Below are positions 1 to 13,300 of a DNA stretch of 64,000 nucleotides, piece by piece. The translations under genes and the position numbers were made by a program. Below the pieces are notes generated by a model. It did not search any database. It was not told the origin of the DNA and worked only from the letters and a program-made list of their open reading frames with translations. Positions within the stretch are counted from its first letter, which is position 1. Each line of letters begins with the position of its first letter. The stretch spans positions 3,135,529 through 3,199,528 of the forward strand of contig NC_031480.1 in assembly GCF_000006565.2 (NCBI RefSeq). Reading direction: 5' to 3'. The stretch is from Toxoplasma gondii ME49 (lineage: Eukaryota; Apicomplexa; Conoidasida; Eucoccidiorida; Sarcocystidae).

Positions 1-3000
1 CTGTCGCATATCCTCCCCATGGTCCAGTTCGTGAACGCAGAGCTTCTCGCGGCCGGCTTCGAGGTCTTACCTGCACCATTCCCGCCCTCCACCGCGCCTA
101 GGCAGCGGGGCCCTGACGGATTCGGTCCAGGAGAAGAAAGACTCTTTCATGTGAATGAAAGAGTGCCTCTAGGAGTGGACGGTTCAGACGGAAGACCCAT
201 GCAAGCAGCGACCGACACGCAATTGACCAGCCCCTCTGCAGGTCGCTTGCGGGGTCCACGACTCACTGCCGACGCTGCGGCGTATGGACGCCACGCAGAG
301 GGCGAGCACAGAGTCGGACAGGGAAGAGGACGCGGAGCCGAGGACGCTGAAGCGGGCGCGACCGTGGAAAGGGAGACGGCGGTGCAGCGCCTGGCATTGG
401 AGGAAAATGGCGGAGGCGCAGAGGAGCAGAGAGGGGCGCGAGAGATCGACAGCCAAGCACGCGCTGCCCTTCTGTATGACACCGCGTTGACCGTGCCCAA
501 GAATGCAACTGACGAGGCGTACATACAGTCTGAGGTGTACGTACACCGCGTCCTCGAAGCCATGACAGACAAGCTGCATGAGGTTTTGGCGGCGTACCGG
601 ACGCGAGGCGAGCGCATGGGGGAGCTCCGCAGAGAGGCCTCGACAGCCGCGGGTCTCGTCGCCAAGTGTAACGGCTTGCAGGAAGAGAAAGAAGAGGCAG
701 CGAAGCAGGTAAAGCGAGAAGACTGAGGGGGACAAGTAGCCGAAGCATACGAGGAAGGTGGAAAGGGAAGCGTCCGAAGGTACAGACAGGCACCTGGAGT
801 GCGATCCGCGAGATAATGGGAAAGCAGAACAACAAAACTCTACGACTACACAGATAACCGAAGCAACCCTTTCCTGTGCAGAGTCTCAAGAGTCAAGGCA
901 GTCTCACAGACATGGACATATGCGTTTTTCTATCTACGCAACCAGCATGTATACTATCTATCTGTCTATATATATACGTATTTGTATATTGTTTGCTTGT
1001 TTGTTGTGTTCGCATGTGTATTGTTGCCCCATGGACGTGTGGATCTTTCGTTTGGCTCACCGTTGGTTGAGAATTGTTTTTGGTTTCCTGGATGTTGCAG
1101 ATCTCGTTGCTTCGGAATCGCGTGAGCGAGTTGGAACGCGAGAAGGCGGAGCTCTCGGTCGCTGCGGAGGGGCATGCAGGCCTTCTGGCGCGTCTGCAGG
1201 AAGCTGAGAAGACAGCCCAGACTCTGCGGGGTCAGGCGCGGTTGCAGCGCACCCAGCTGCGGCAGAAAGAAATCGAAAAGGAGCGTCTGGCCGAGAGGCT
1301 GGAGACAGTTCTGCGCGAGGAGCAGAACCGCGAAGCCCGCGCCCGCCGCGCCCTGGAGAACCTGGTGTCTCCCGCGTCTTTCGCGTTAACGCCTCGCGGC
1401 GAGAGAGGCGAGAAGCGCGACGGCTTCGCGCGACGAGTGGACCGTGGGATGGCGTTGACGGGGAAGAACGCGAACAAGGTGCTCGTGGAGGTGGCGCGAC
1501 ACTACGAAGGCAAAGTGAAGGCTCTGCAGCGAGAAGTCGCGTCGCTCGCCCATGCCCTGGAGGTGTCTGTACACCCCAGGGACTCGGGAGACACCGGCGG
1601 GAACGAAAGGCGGCGGTGCGGCGGGCCTCTTTTTTTCGATGAGGAGGAAACGGCAGTCTGCATGCACTTCACAACTGTCGGCACACACCCTGAGACGTGG
1701 AGAGAGCAGAAGAAGCGGCAGGCTTCTTGGAGTCGCAGGGGGTTCGAGAAACTGCGCATCTCTGGCTCTGTACCCTCGCTCCTGAAAGCCGACCACGGGG
1801 TCGCTTCGGCTGTCTGGACTGCCGAGTTCACACAGAAAGAACAAGGAAAAGAAGAACATGAAATGGGAAGAGGGTCTGCAGCAGATTCTGAAAGAACAGG
1901 CGTTGACGCAGTTGCCCTCGCCTCTCAGAGACGATCGCGGAGTGTCGCGGCGTCGACTTCCAGAGAGACAGAAACGAGTGAGTTTGGGGGACGAACGCGT
2001 TTCTCTCTGTCGTGCTGCTCCGAGGGAAGAGGCACGCGCAGGCAACAGAGAAGCAGATTCGACGAGCGACTCTGTCAGACTAACGCATTCATGGAAGCAG
2101 ATCTGCAAGATATCAGCCGCATTCTCGAACACTTCAAAAACGAAAAACTACGCGTAAGCTGAGACACCCAAAAGCGATCGATACACCGAGTTTATTCTTG
2201 TGTCTATAGATACGTATGTATATATATTAATATATTATGTGTGTAATCATCTGCATATTCCTATATATATATATATATATGATTCTATTTTCTGTCCGGA
2301 GTACACCTGTGATATGTATCTAGGTGTAAGCGCATGGATACGTGTGCGTGTTTTCCTGTGCTGTTCTTGACGTGTTAAACTTGTCCTCCTGTCTCCTCAT
2401 TTTGGCATGAAATACTCCTCCCCTATATATCGATGTGGTTGTGATAGTGCTCTGTGGGTATGTGCATTTCTTGGCGCCGTTCAACTTGAGGAAGTGCCTT
2501 GTTTCCCGTTTTTTATGTCTTTTCCATTTCCGCGTTCTCGACTTTGTCTCGGTGCAGCTTGAAACTCGATTGTCTCGATCGCGCTGCGCGGAGGAAGAAA
2601 CGCAGCAGCGGCTTCGCGGGCGAATTGTGGAGGTGAGTTTCTCTGTTTTCTCTCGTGCTATTGTATGTGCATGCGAGGCAGTTCACGAGCACCAACTGTT
2701 GGAATTCAAATTTCTGCGTAAAAATTGCTAGGGTGTGAATCATCAATGAAAAGCGTTTCAGGCACCTGTCGTGCATTTCCTTTTGGAGCATCTGTGGCAG
2801 GATTCTCAGATTCCAAACTGAATTCATTACTTCGTTGAAAGTCACCCAAAACATAAAGAGACGTGACGCAAAGCGAAGTTCGTGCTCTGCGGATCTCCGT
2901 CGCCCCAAAGTTTCGCTCTCTGTTTTCTCAGCTCGAGAACCGCGTAGAAGAACTGGAAGCAGATCTCCGCACGCGGCCTACCCTCGATGCTCACCGCCTT

Positions 3001-6000
3001 CTGCAGCAGCAACTCCTCGACCTTCAAGTGAGTTTTGAAACACCTCTTCTCTCCCCTGATATGCACAGACTCCACCAGAAGGCATCGTTTGTCTTCCTTG
3101 CTATCTGTCTATGTGTAGAGGTGTCTCTTTAGATGTAAGAGAGTCTCTTCACGTTTTCGGGAAGTGGAAGAAAGCCGTTCGCATGGGAGCGTCCATTCAG
3201 TGTCTCGAGAAACGAAGGTTCGTAGATCTGCATCTGCGAAGTGATTACGTCTCTACAAAGGTATAGAGGTGTACGGCGAACGTGGACGCCTTTCCGAATG
3301 ATTGCGAGGGACGGCCGACCCTCTGTCCTCCTTCTCAGGATGAGTTGAATCCGAAGAAGCAGGAGAGCTGGAGGCACGCAGATCCGCGGAGCCTCATGCG
3401 CCAAGATCGCCTGCAGCGCACACTCCGTTCCTCCACAGTGGGGTTGAGAAACGAAGACCATGCCGCTCTTCTTCAGGTGAGAGGGAGGGACGCTCTAAAT
3501 GTGAAGGAGGATTCCTTTCTTCTCTTCCGTTTCGTCTCCTGCTCCGTCTGGCCATCGTCCTCTGATTTCTTCAGCGAGAAAAAAGGCTCACGCCGAAAGG
3601 CAATGATTTGAACATCTCGCGCCCAGACCCATACGCAAGTCACATACTCATTTTTATCCGTGTACGTTCTACATAATTTTTATCTCTGTATATAAATATA
3701 TCTTTGTTTATGCACACATACAAGGCACATATTGTCGTAGGCAGACACCCAGATATTCATAAGTTCATATGTTTCAAATGTGTATGTGTTTCCTGATGAA
3801 CGTGGAGTTGTCCTTAATCTTCGTTTGCTTCGCGAACAACGCACACACGGGCGGAGTGCCTGCATCTCTAAGACCTCAGCGTGCTTATATTCGGAACGGT
3901 GCATCGTGGAGATTGTTCTTCTGTGGCAGGCAACTTCCGATCTCTCGTAGCATCAACGGGGAATCCTTGTTTTTTTGAGAAATTGTTTTCTCTGGTGCTT
4001 CCTTACCTGTCTGCTTCTATCCAGACTTGCTGTCTCGCCGCAAATTGCTCCCACCCAGAGAAGCTTCCCGCAGTGATCCAGCGCCTTATAGCGACGTCTC
4101 ACAAACTGCCTCCTCTGGAGTGTTTCTTCGAGGTGAGAATTCGCAGAGACTAAGTGTCTACCCTAATCAATGGGATTCATCTCTTCCAATCGGCTTTTGG
4201 CTTGATGGAACAGCGCAGTCTCTTAGCGAAGTGTGTACCTACACTGCTTGAGGAAAAGTCTCCTGATATCGCCGCGACTCCTGCGAAGCGTGTGAAGACA
4301 CTTGGTTCCGCGACTGTTTCACTGAACTCTTATTTGACCAGCTGCCCTTTGGATGTCTCTTTAGTTTTAAATCATTAATGGTGGGCACCCCTCTTCTTCG
4401 GACATGTCTCTCCGTCGGGCGAGGAATATGTGTTTATGAGGCGATGTTTGAACAGGACGCCATCCAGTCTAAGGGGACATCTCTGTGCATGCAGTTCGAG
4501 TAGACGCTTGTCCAGAAAAGGTTGAGGGGCTTGCCGATCTAGGGTATCTTGTGCGTTTTGACAGTCGTGTGGAGTGGACCGGGAGAGCGAGTGACTCGCC
4601 TTCTGTGCGTGGGGTTCTGGTGTCTCCCTGGTCGAGTCGAATTTTTCTACTTTGGATTATTATTCCTCTTTCCCGTCTTTGTTCTTCTTTTGTGTGCTCT
4701 CTTTCTGGTCGCCTGAACGCGTTTTGTCTGTCGCCTCGCGGCCTGTGTCTCGTCGTATTTTCACGCGGAGAAGACGTTCTGTCCTCTCCTAGCGTTCACA
4801 AGCCCACTGTTTCGAATGCAGTTTTTTCGTCTTCGTCGATCTTGTTTTTATTGTCACATCTTTTTCCTCTCCGCGTGTCTGTTGGTTCTTCGGAATTCCG
4901 CCGCTGCGTGTTTTTTGCACGAGTGCTTTCTCAGTTTGTCGCTCTTCTCGCCGTTGGGAGGCTGCCGACTCCTTCAGAGGCAGACGTCATTCTCTCCAGT
5001 CTCGTCGCGATGAGCGTGGCTCGACATGCGGTGAGTCTTGTTCTCTCTTCTGCGGTGCGATCTGCAATTGCATGTTCCCTTCTTTCCTTTTCTCCTCGCT
5101 TGCCTGCTCGCGGCCTTCTCAAGACTTATCTGGACTGCGCCTGCCCACTTTCTGTCTCCCTGTCTGTCACTTGGTTGTTCCCCGTGTGTCTCGCTGGCTC
5201 TTCTCTGTTCGCCCCTCGCACTCTTCTTTTGCATCGGCTTCTGTCTCTGTGCTTCTTGGGCATCGCGCACTCGTCCGCTGCTGTGTTTCCCTGTCTCCCC
5301 TGGAGGCGAGAGCCTCTTCTTTCCGAGACTCTCTTCACCGCAGCCGTTGCTTGACCTCTTGCCCTTTCTTCACTTCGCATCCCTCTCACTTCCCCGTCTT
5401 TTCTCTCTCGCCGCTGTCTCTCCAGCACAGGAACTACACGCAGTTGCGGCGGGCCTTTGCGCAGGCTGTCGAGCGAGATTCGACGAAGCCAGCGCGATCC
5501 TCTTGGTCCTTCGCCCCTCTCGACGAAGAACTTGAGGACTTGCAGGCCAGACACAGCCAACAGATTCAGCGTCTCCAGCAGACGCAACTCGCCGTCTCCT
5601 CGTCCGGGGTGTATGGAAACGACGAACGCGAGCAAAGAGTGAAAGCAACCCTCTCGCTTCTTCGCACACAGCACCGCGACGCGGTCGCGCTGTTCCAGAA
5701 AGCCGCTCAGGAGGAGACACAGGCCCTCTGGTGTCTCCTCCCCCCGCGCCCCGCTGTGGGGCGCGGGGGGGTGAGTGCTGCGGGAGAGATCGGAGACAGC
5801 GACGGAGACGAAACGACAAGTCGAGAGGAGAAAGAACTGGTGCGCGTGCTGCAGAAGCGCCTTGTCTTTGCTTCCGCCGAAGAATGCGCTGACAAAGTAC
5901 AGGCCGCTCTAGGACGGGTGAGCAAAGAGCAGCCAGAAGTCGCGTAGAGAAAAAAGGGTGTGCACATGGGGGAAACGGCGAGAAGAAGAGGCGAAAACGG

Positions 6001-7103
6001 AGAAGAGTCAAAGTGACGAGAGCGAGACGACAGAAGAGTGGGAGTTAAATGCTTGCAAGCTGTGAAGTCGCAGTCTTCTTTTCCGATACGACTTCTTTCC
6101 CCCGTCACTGACGCGCGGGACCTGGCGTCCCAGGTGTACAGACAGCTGCTCGCGTGTCTTCACTTTTCGTTGGTGTTTCTCGGGTGCCTCAGGTGGAGCG
6201 CTGTCTTTTATTGCCGCGTTTCTCCGTTTTTGTCGGTTTCAGGTGGATGCCCTCGCGGGTTTCTTCCGGATTCTTTGCGAGATGCTACAAATTCCAACCT
6301 CTGGAGCCACGTTTGCCCAAGTGAGACACGCACAAACACGACGTCTTCGGAAAAAACGCTTCCCATTTGCCGTCCGAATGATCTCAGTACCAGAGGCCAT
6401 GCGAGCTTTATTGTACAACGGGACATTAGACTGTTCCTGTGATAGATAAACACATTTTGGATGGCTGCATAACAACGGGTACACATATGTTTGTATATTC
6501 ACATGCAGAGATAGAGATGTATGTACAGGTGCCAATGACTGGGACGAGAGAACATGTGGGGTTCTTGTGTATGTGAGTCTGTTGAACCTGGTTGAGGACT
6601 CTTCGAACTTGCTGTCGTTGGAATTTGCGACTTTCTGCTTTCTGCAGGTTGAGGCGGCTGTCTCGAATCTCGTCAAAGAGAATCAGCAGCAGCATGCGTT
6701 GCTCGAAGAGCAGCAGAAGCATCTCCTGCGACAGCAAAGTCTTCTGCTGTCTCTACACCATTCGGCCTCCTCGCCGCTGCCGACGATCCGAGAGTCGAAG
6801 GGGGAAGACGAGGAGGAAGAGCGAGAGAGCAGCCCGCAGACAGGAATTCTCCTCAGACACGAAATAGCGCAGCACAGTCGAGACAATGCAGGAGCTAATT
6901 CGGTAGAACGACATGGAGGCGACCCTCGTGATGTGTGCCCAGACGCTGAGGCAAATGAAGCAGAGAGGAGCAAACGAGAGGGAGAACAAGAGAAAACGGA
7001 GAGAGATGCTCATGCAGCAGCTGCGGTTGCAACAGTCAACGCGCTCCAGCAGCTCCTCAAGGTCGACCGAGTGACTCTTATTCTTCCCAAGCTCAGCGAG
7101 TGA
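1..7103 (+). CDS. CEP70-like centrosomal coiled-coil protein (5' end outside window)
   Basis: This is a mostly coiled-coil protein read from ten exons: 1-708 (open from the first base), 1101-2153, 2558-2632, 2932-3027, 3339-3476, 4025-4132, 4935-5030, 5426-5917, 6243-6320 and 6648-7103. All introns are phase 0. Ordered local matches to animal CEP70, judged from memory of that family, are an N-terminal VNAELLAAGFEVLP segment, HYEGKVKALQREV, DLRTRPTLDAHRLLQQQL, EKLPAVIQRLIATSHKLPPL, and near the C-terminus FFRILCEMLQIP followed by VEAAVSNLV. CEP70 is a centrosome and gamma-tubulin associated protein in animals, so a role at the apicomplexan centrosome or spindle pole is inferred. Acidic and Glu/Arg-rich stretches fill the space between the conserved blocks. 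An ATG at 19 is in frame, but the true start probably lies upstream. A further 3' exon at 7786-8031 is possible. Another coiled-coil centrosomal family remains the main alternative. Confidence 0.62.
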
Positions 7104-7785
7104 GACAGAATGCACTTCTCCCCGTTAAACTGTCCCGAGGGCTGTTCCAAATTGGTGTACACGACCTCTCCATGGTGGGAGGAGGAATGTGGCCGAAAGT
7201 GTCGGAGTTCAGTCTCCTACGACTCGAAGGATATGCCATATATCGGCGTGGAACATGATCAAAAAAAAGCAACTCGCAGGGTTCTTTGTCATATTGGCGT
7301 ACATGACCGCACTCGACTGCTTGAGAGAGCTAACAGCGGTGGACTTCAACTTTTCGCGGCATTCAGAGTACTTCACCTTGGCTTACCTACGGAGCTGGAA
7401 CAGCGCGCGGGGGGCGAAGCCGAGAGGGACGGAAGAGGAAGACGTGTGTGGTCGTCCTGTGCCTGGTGGCGCAATCTCTGTGTTCTGTTCACGCTCGGCC
7501 GTCGTCCGTTTGTGTTAAAGAGGGGTGCTGGGATAGAAAACGCATTCGGGGAATGGCTCACAGCGTTGCGATTCGAATGGCGTTTCTTCTCTCCCCTCAC
7601 GGAAACCGGTGGTCTCTTCTGGACAGGACGTATGTGCGTGGGAGGCGGTGATTTCGCTCTCTTTCGTTTGCTCCTTTTTCGCCCGCAGGGGGTCAGGTCT
7701 CTCTCTAGAGTATCGTGCATGCGATGTGTTTCTCTGAACAGAAGGCATTCACCACCTCTCCGGTCCTTGTCGTCTGCTTCTTCAG

Positions 7786-8031
7786 GATCTTGGGGAGAGT
7801 GCAGCGCCTGACGAATGCCCCGGCTGTCTCACCGGAGCTGTCGGCGGCCTACTCGGCGTCTCCACGACAGGGACCGAACGAAGAAGACGAATAAGGAAAA
7901 GGAAGGAGAGACGGAGCAAAGAGGCACTGAATGAAGACCGAAACAGGAGGGACAAGTCAAAGAGGCTTTACATGAAGGCGAAAGAAGGAATAAACGCGTC
8001 CGAAAACGCATACAGAACCGAACACGCGTAA
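7786..8031 (+). other. possible extra 3' exon of the CEP70-like gene
   Basis: A pyrimidine-rich acceptor ending ttcttcag precedes an 82-codon open segment, stop included, in phase 0, the phase of every other intron in this gene. The encoded tail is basic, with an RRRRIRKRKERR run. It would need a donor inside the last exon before 7101, and only weak donors are visible there (GTCGAC or GTGACT near 7062-7071), so its use is uncertain. Confidence 0.25.
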
Positions 8032-8940
8032 CCAGGCAGAAACAGCAGTGCAGGAGATATCCTAGAGAGATTACACACAGCTGCGGAACAGAGGGGGAAG
8101 ATGATTACGAAAGGGGGAGGAACGAACGCGAGCAAGATTATTTGGAATGAGCGCGACCTTCGATCCTCCGGGGTTTGAAAAGGATAAATTACAATGACAA
8201 TAACTGGATACTCGAGAGCTCTGAAGGAAGCAGCGAAGTCGATGAACAGGCTAGGAGCTTGGGAATGTGCAGAATCATTGTGCCGGAGAAGTTCGATACA
8301 CGGACAGAAAGGAATAACTAAAGGAAAAGGTAAACGACAATTTGTCAAACTGTGTCTCCAGGTTTTCATCCCTACTTGTAGATGTACACTTTTCAGGATA
8401 CGTGTATAGGTGCATTGTTTAAACTTGTTCTTCTGAAACGCATAAAGACACAGATACATATATAGAATGGTAGTAGGCAGTTCCGTGGAGGGCGTGAGAG
8501 TACAAAGGAGTGATGGTGAACAGTGTCGAGGATGGCACCTGATTTTTTATGAACACAAGCGTTGCTTGTGGCGAAGTTTCAGTGAAAACATTGCAGGAAA
8601 AAAGAAAGGAATGGGCAGTGAGGGTAGGCGGCATCGTTTCTTCGGATCCCGGTCTGCTAGAGACAGGAGACGCTTCCTGAATTTGAGGGGCCGTAACAAT
8701 GTGTGCAGTTGAAGGGAATTTCGACATTTTTGAATGGCTGACCTTTGATTTTGTGTGATATCGTCCCACACAGTGCATCGCAAATCGATTTTTACACACC
8801 ACGACAAAGGTGCTTCTACACGAGCACCAGGCAATACTAGGAGGACTTGTTAGTCGTCGGCTGACAGCGGTAGCAGTTGTAGAAATGTTACTATATTCTT
8901 GCTTATAGTCCCCCCCCTAGTTTGTACGGAATACGTAGGT

Positions 8941-8965
8941 ATATATATATATATATATATATATA
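8941..8965. repeat. (TA)n microsatellite
   Basis: Uninterrupted AT dinucleotide tract of about 25 bases in the spacer between the two convergent genes. Confidence 0.9.
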
Positions 8966-9689
8966 GTGACAACAGTAGATTTCCAGCAGCACGTATGTGC
9001 GTTTTGCGAGTTTTCCTTTGGTGACGAAAAGGGGGTGTTTGGCACGTTCGTATCCACCCAGTGGTACGTTTCCTGCTTCCACAGTGCGAATATTCGTAGT
9101 CTCTGCGACACAGGTGAGACTGCAGGGACGCGAGTCAGCAAGGTCGCTGGCGGTTTAGTCACACCTTTTTTGATAACCGACCGGCATCCGTTCTCGGTGG
9201 ACGCACGCTGTTAGGCTTTTGTAGCACGTGTATCGCGTACGAATCTGCAGAAACGCACTTTACTTCATTTGGTGCGAAAAACTGAGTCATGTCCGGAAAA
9301 CGGGATGGACGAAGCGTCGTAACGCCGTAGACAACATGAAATGACATAGAAGAGATGAAAAACCTGAAATCAAGGGCAGTCTCGATAGAGCATGTGTGTA
9401 TAGAGAAAGGTTCACTGACAGACCGGCAGATTGAGATGTGCGTTTCTTTGTTCGGGTACTGCGGCGGTGTGACAAGCTCCGGAGGTGGAGTGATTGACCG
9501 AAAGTGGCAGAAGCAGAGTTTTCACAGGACGAGAACGTTGAGAAACAATCCTGCGTGGTGTCACCTTGGTGATTCGCCAAGGCGAGACATAGTGCCTAGG
9601 AAAATGAAGATGATTCCAGTTCCGCGACACCGAATCGACGTGTGTGTGGTTGCTGGACACGTCCACCCAAGTGGACTGTTTAAGAGATG

Positions 9690-10327
9690 TCATACCGTCT
9701 TGTCCCACACCTGGTTTCCCTTCATTTCTTTCCGAAGTGTGCGTTGCAGTTCGACGTCGGCGTGGGAATCCCGTAACTTCAAGCTTCTTCGCTCTAAGCT
9801 TTGCTCAGGCGAATTCGCCTGTCCCAGTCTCGACGACAGCTGGCATGTGCTTCGCTGTGCAGCCAAAGAGGCTCGCGGGACTCTTTGTTGCGTGGGGGAC
9901 GTCTGCCCTATCTCTGAGGGTTCAGGAATCTCAGCCGAGCCCGAATTCCTTGAGTATTTCCTCGTACTGAGCAATGGTTCTTCATCGTGATCTTCAAATT
10001 GCCACGGTTCCTCCTCTGGGAATGCAGAGCCTGCTGATTGGTTGCCGTCCATGTCCCAGCCAGAGTCTGAGAGAGACGGTGCATGAGCGTCCGAGTGTTC
10101 CGAAGTTGCTGAAATATTCCCCTGACGCCGAAGTTTATGGCTTTCACGCTCTTGTAGCTCTGTGACATTCTGAACCAGGACAGGGTAGCTCCCCGCCAAC
10201 CCCAACAGTTTCTGGATGTCGCTGCTGTACTGCACACAGGAAAGGACGAAACAGATGCCTCCGCCGACACCCAGAAGCAGGCAAATCACCCACGTCGTCA
10301 GGTTCGCTATGCCCTCGTACGGGTGAC
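9690..10327 (-). other. MIC15: MIC15 last exon: transmembrane helix and cytoplasmic tail
   Basis: The exon begins after a ttcttacag acceptor in phase 1 and encodes 211 residues plus stop. About 12 residues in, a 20-24 residue hydrophobic segment (TTWVICLLLGVGGGICFVLS) forms the only obvious membrane helix near the C-terminus. The tail is hydrophilic, rich in Ser, Glu and Arg, and has no enzyme domain I recognise. A type I topology follows from the N-terminal signal peptide. Confidence 0.85.
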
Positions 10328-13300
10328 CTGTAAGAAAACCAGGAGATCCACACACAAACTGCTAGTCAACAAATAAAAAAGCTCGTTGCACCTTACGTAT
10401 ACTCACGAATATAGCACAAAATAGATTTCGTGTAATGAGAGAGGAGTGGCGAAAATCATGCGCACGCCCACGAAGATGTGTGCGTGGGTTGCCAGTGCCG
10501 GCGAGGGAACGGACAAGTGTCGCGACAGAAAAAAACAGCAAGACCTTGCTTACCTTCACATAAAACGTATTGATATTCCGACGAGGCGCAGGATGACTCC
10601 GACAAAGAGGTATCGATTTTTCCGAAGCTTCCGGTCGCACAGAAAAACGCTTCACCCTCTGCGGCGGAAATCATTGTTGCCATGTCTTGGTCGCAAAGAC
10701 CTCCTGAGTCCTTTGCCCACAAATCGAGAGAGGCCACAGCCTCTGCGCGGGTGCATGGCCGCCGGCCGCCGGGACAATTGCACCCGTGGTACTGCAGAGA
10801 ATTGGAAAGGGAAAGAAATAGCCAGCCTCTGAAGTTCAAGGAAACACACATGCGGTTACTGCCTACGACTGTGCAGGGTGCCCTTTCCCACTCGGCGCTC
10901 TTGGCATTGACTATACTTTTGCGGAAACTGGCATCAGAACAAACTCTGAACAAGACCGGTGCTCGGATCCACGCTTCTTGACCACAGCCACCGTACAAGT
11001 GATTGAACGATACTCTGGCAAGCTGCAGCGTTTCGAGTCGCCTTCCTTGCACACATCTCCGGATCTAAACAGTAACTGGAAACTACGAATGTGCCCTCTC
11101 ACTGTGCCACTGTTTCCAGAGAGAATGGGTCACAAGTAGGTGCCTGTGGACATGAGACCACGCCTTCCTGGGTGTACGGTTTGCCCAACGAGTAAATTCG
11201 TATTCAATTCGCGTATGGTGGAACACAATCTTAGACACTGTTACAGAGAAGTTTATGTTGTCATCGGCGTGAAAGCTGGCGTGTAGGGACGATGTGCAGG
11301 GGCGGGGTTCCGTACCTCTTGATTGTAACCTCGGTAGTACGAAGTCATGATTGTGCCCATATTGGTAACGTAGCATTCAACTGTGCCTGGCACAATATCT
11401 TCACTGCCCATGGCCTGATTGTTTTCGTCGGTCGGCCTCTCCGGCGACCAAGGCGGGACAATGGGCTCCCCTCTAGGTTCGACGCCACCCGTCGCATCGT
11501 CTTCCTCTTCACTTTCAGCCTCTGTAGAGAGAAAAAGGCGAAACGGACAGAAGGCTGTAGAGACGCGGGACGCAGTGAGTCACCCTGCTTCTTAGGACGA
11601 CTACCAGCAAAATGAAGAGCTTTGCCCCTGTATTCAAAAGGGTGGTCGAATTCTCACGGACATTCGTCACACAACACGAATCAGCAACCATAGAAAGAGC
11701 CGTGCATGAACGAGAATGTTATAACCTCCCTTTGAGATGTACAGAGGTACAACTATACAGATACTCATGCACGGAAATATGCATATTTGCTGATCTGGTT
11801 GATCTGTATCTCCCGCGCTCGGCCTCTGTACCCAGTGCGCTGACTGAGGCATCACTTGCAACGAGAAACGAAACATGATCTCCCCACTTCGGGGCACCGT
11901 CTCAGAGCTAGCGCAAGATCCCTTTTTTCGGTAAATGCGCGACCCTGTGCGTGTCTGTGTCAGCAGTTTGCCAATGATCACATCAGCCATCCACGGCGTA
12001 TAGGCTTTTACATGCACAGGATTCCACTGAGCAGTTCGTCTCACGAAGAAAAACAAAACAGAAGGACATGGTCATCAGACAGCTGCAGAGAACCAGATAC
12101 GAGCGTTTGGTGTCGGAAGGACTGAGTTTGTAGGGCTGAGAAGGGAGAGGAGCCATCACTAGTTCGTTGTGTTTCTCTAGTGCTCTGCATGTCGATCAGT
12201 CCGGGCGCATCTTCAATACGCGTACCAGGACAAACAGGCATCCAGTCGCATTTCTCAGTCTGAATGGCGTCTGAAGGAAGACTCACAGAAACATAACAAA
12301 CTCGAGAGACCTGACAGCTACACGAAACAAATGTGTCACACATTGACAGGCACTCAGGAATCGACGTACCACTGGAAAGCGACGAACACGTGAAGAAAAG
12401 GACCCGTCACCGTGAGTGGAATGAATCGTGCATGTGTTCTCCTCAGATCGAGCGCCACTCTTGTCTACCACTATACATTCAATAGCGCCCTCGTTTGGAG
12501 CAGCACCACACGCATGGACAGCGGGAGCGAAATTGACAAAGAAAGGATACAGAGGTATGGATGCGTAGACGAATACCGGCATACCGTTGAGGCCACTGTG
12601 GAACCACACAGACCATGGTTTAATTTTCCTTTACCTAGGCCGAGACAGAATAACCGACATGAATCGAATTCGTTTTGTTACAGGCCATCTCCCATGGAAA
12701 ATCGTTGTAAGCAAAAACTTCGTGTCGGAAAGTCTGTCGCTCATTTGTAGCATCTGATAAATCTGTCGGTGGCCGCAGCCACCGATAGCACGGATCTGCT
12801 CTTTTCACGGGTGTCAACACAATTGCTGCATACAGGCATCGCTTCAATACTACCGAGCGCGTACCGTGCGTTTGTCATGCAGCGGCCATTTTAAAGTTTT
12901 TATGACAGCTTCCTCCTGCCAGTGTCCTGGCAAAATCACGTTTGCAGTCTAAAAAAACGTACCGTTTTGACTCTCGAGCCGGCACAACACCCTGCTCTCT
13001 GCTGAACTCGAGGCAAAATCGCGAGACCGGACACGCAGTGGAATCACTCCTTCGTCCCAGTTAAAGCAGCTGAAAAACAACGTCATGGAAAGAAGACTTC
13101 CGTTGATTCCCCTGGTTCGTTCGTATTCCGAAGAAGACGATTTATAAGGGAAGCTGAGAAGCCAGAAACTGCACGAGAGCTAATATATTGCAAACAGTCA
13201 CCATGGTTGCACGCCCCCCCCCCCTCATCCCGTCTTCGAGGTCTGTCCAGGTCCCAGCGTTTTTTGTTTCCCGTCTTGTCGGAACCCCATCTGTGTTGTC

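Larger units (their letters stand above)
7104..9689. other. spacer between convergent genes
   Basis: This stretch holds the 3' flanks of the CEP70-like gene (plus) and MIC15 (minus). I see no convincing conserved protein. It contains a (TA)n tract at 8941-8965 and one open segment with a good acceptor at 7786-8031 that may be an extra 3' exon of the CEP70-like gene. Confidence 0.6.

Noticed and set aside
4485..5354. A 289-codon plus-strand frame rich in Phe, Leu and Ser, looking like a membrane protein
   Set aside because: It is pyrimidine-rich intron sequence of the CEP70-like gene. The real exon here is 4935-5030, whose codons happen to share that frame, joined by clear splice sites.
7110..7811. 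A 233-codon plus-strand frame after the CEP70-like stop
   Set aside because: Composition is unlike the neighbouring coding exons, no motif is recognisable, and it directly follows the 3' end of a gene.
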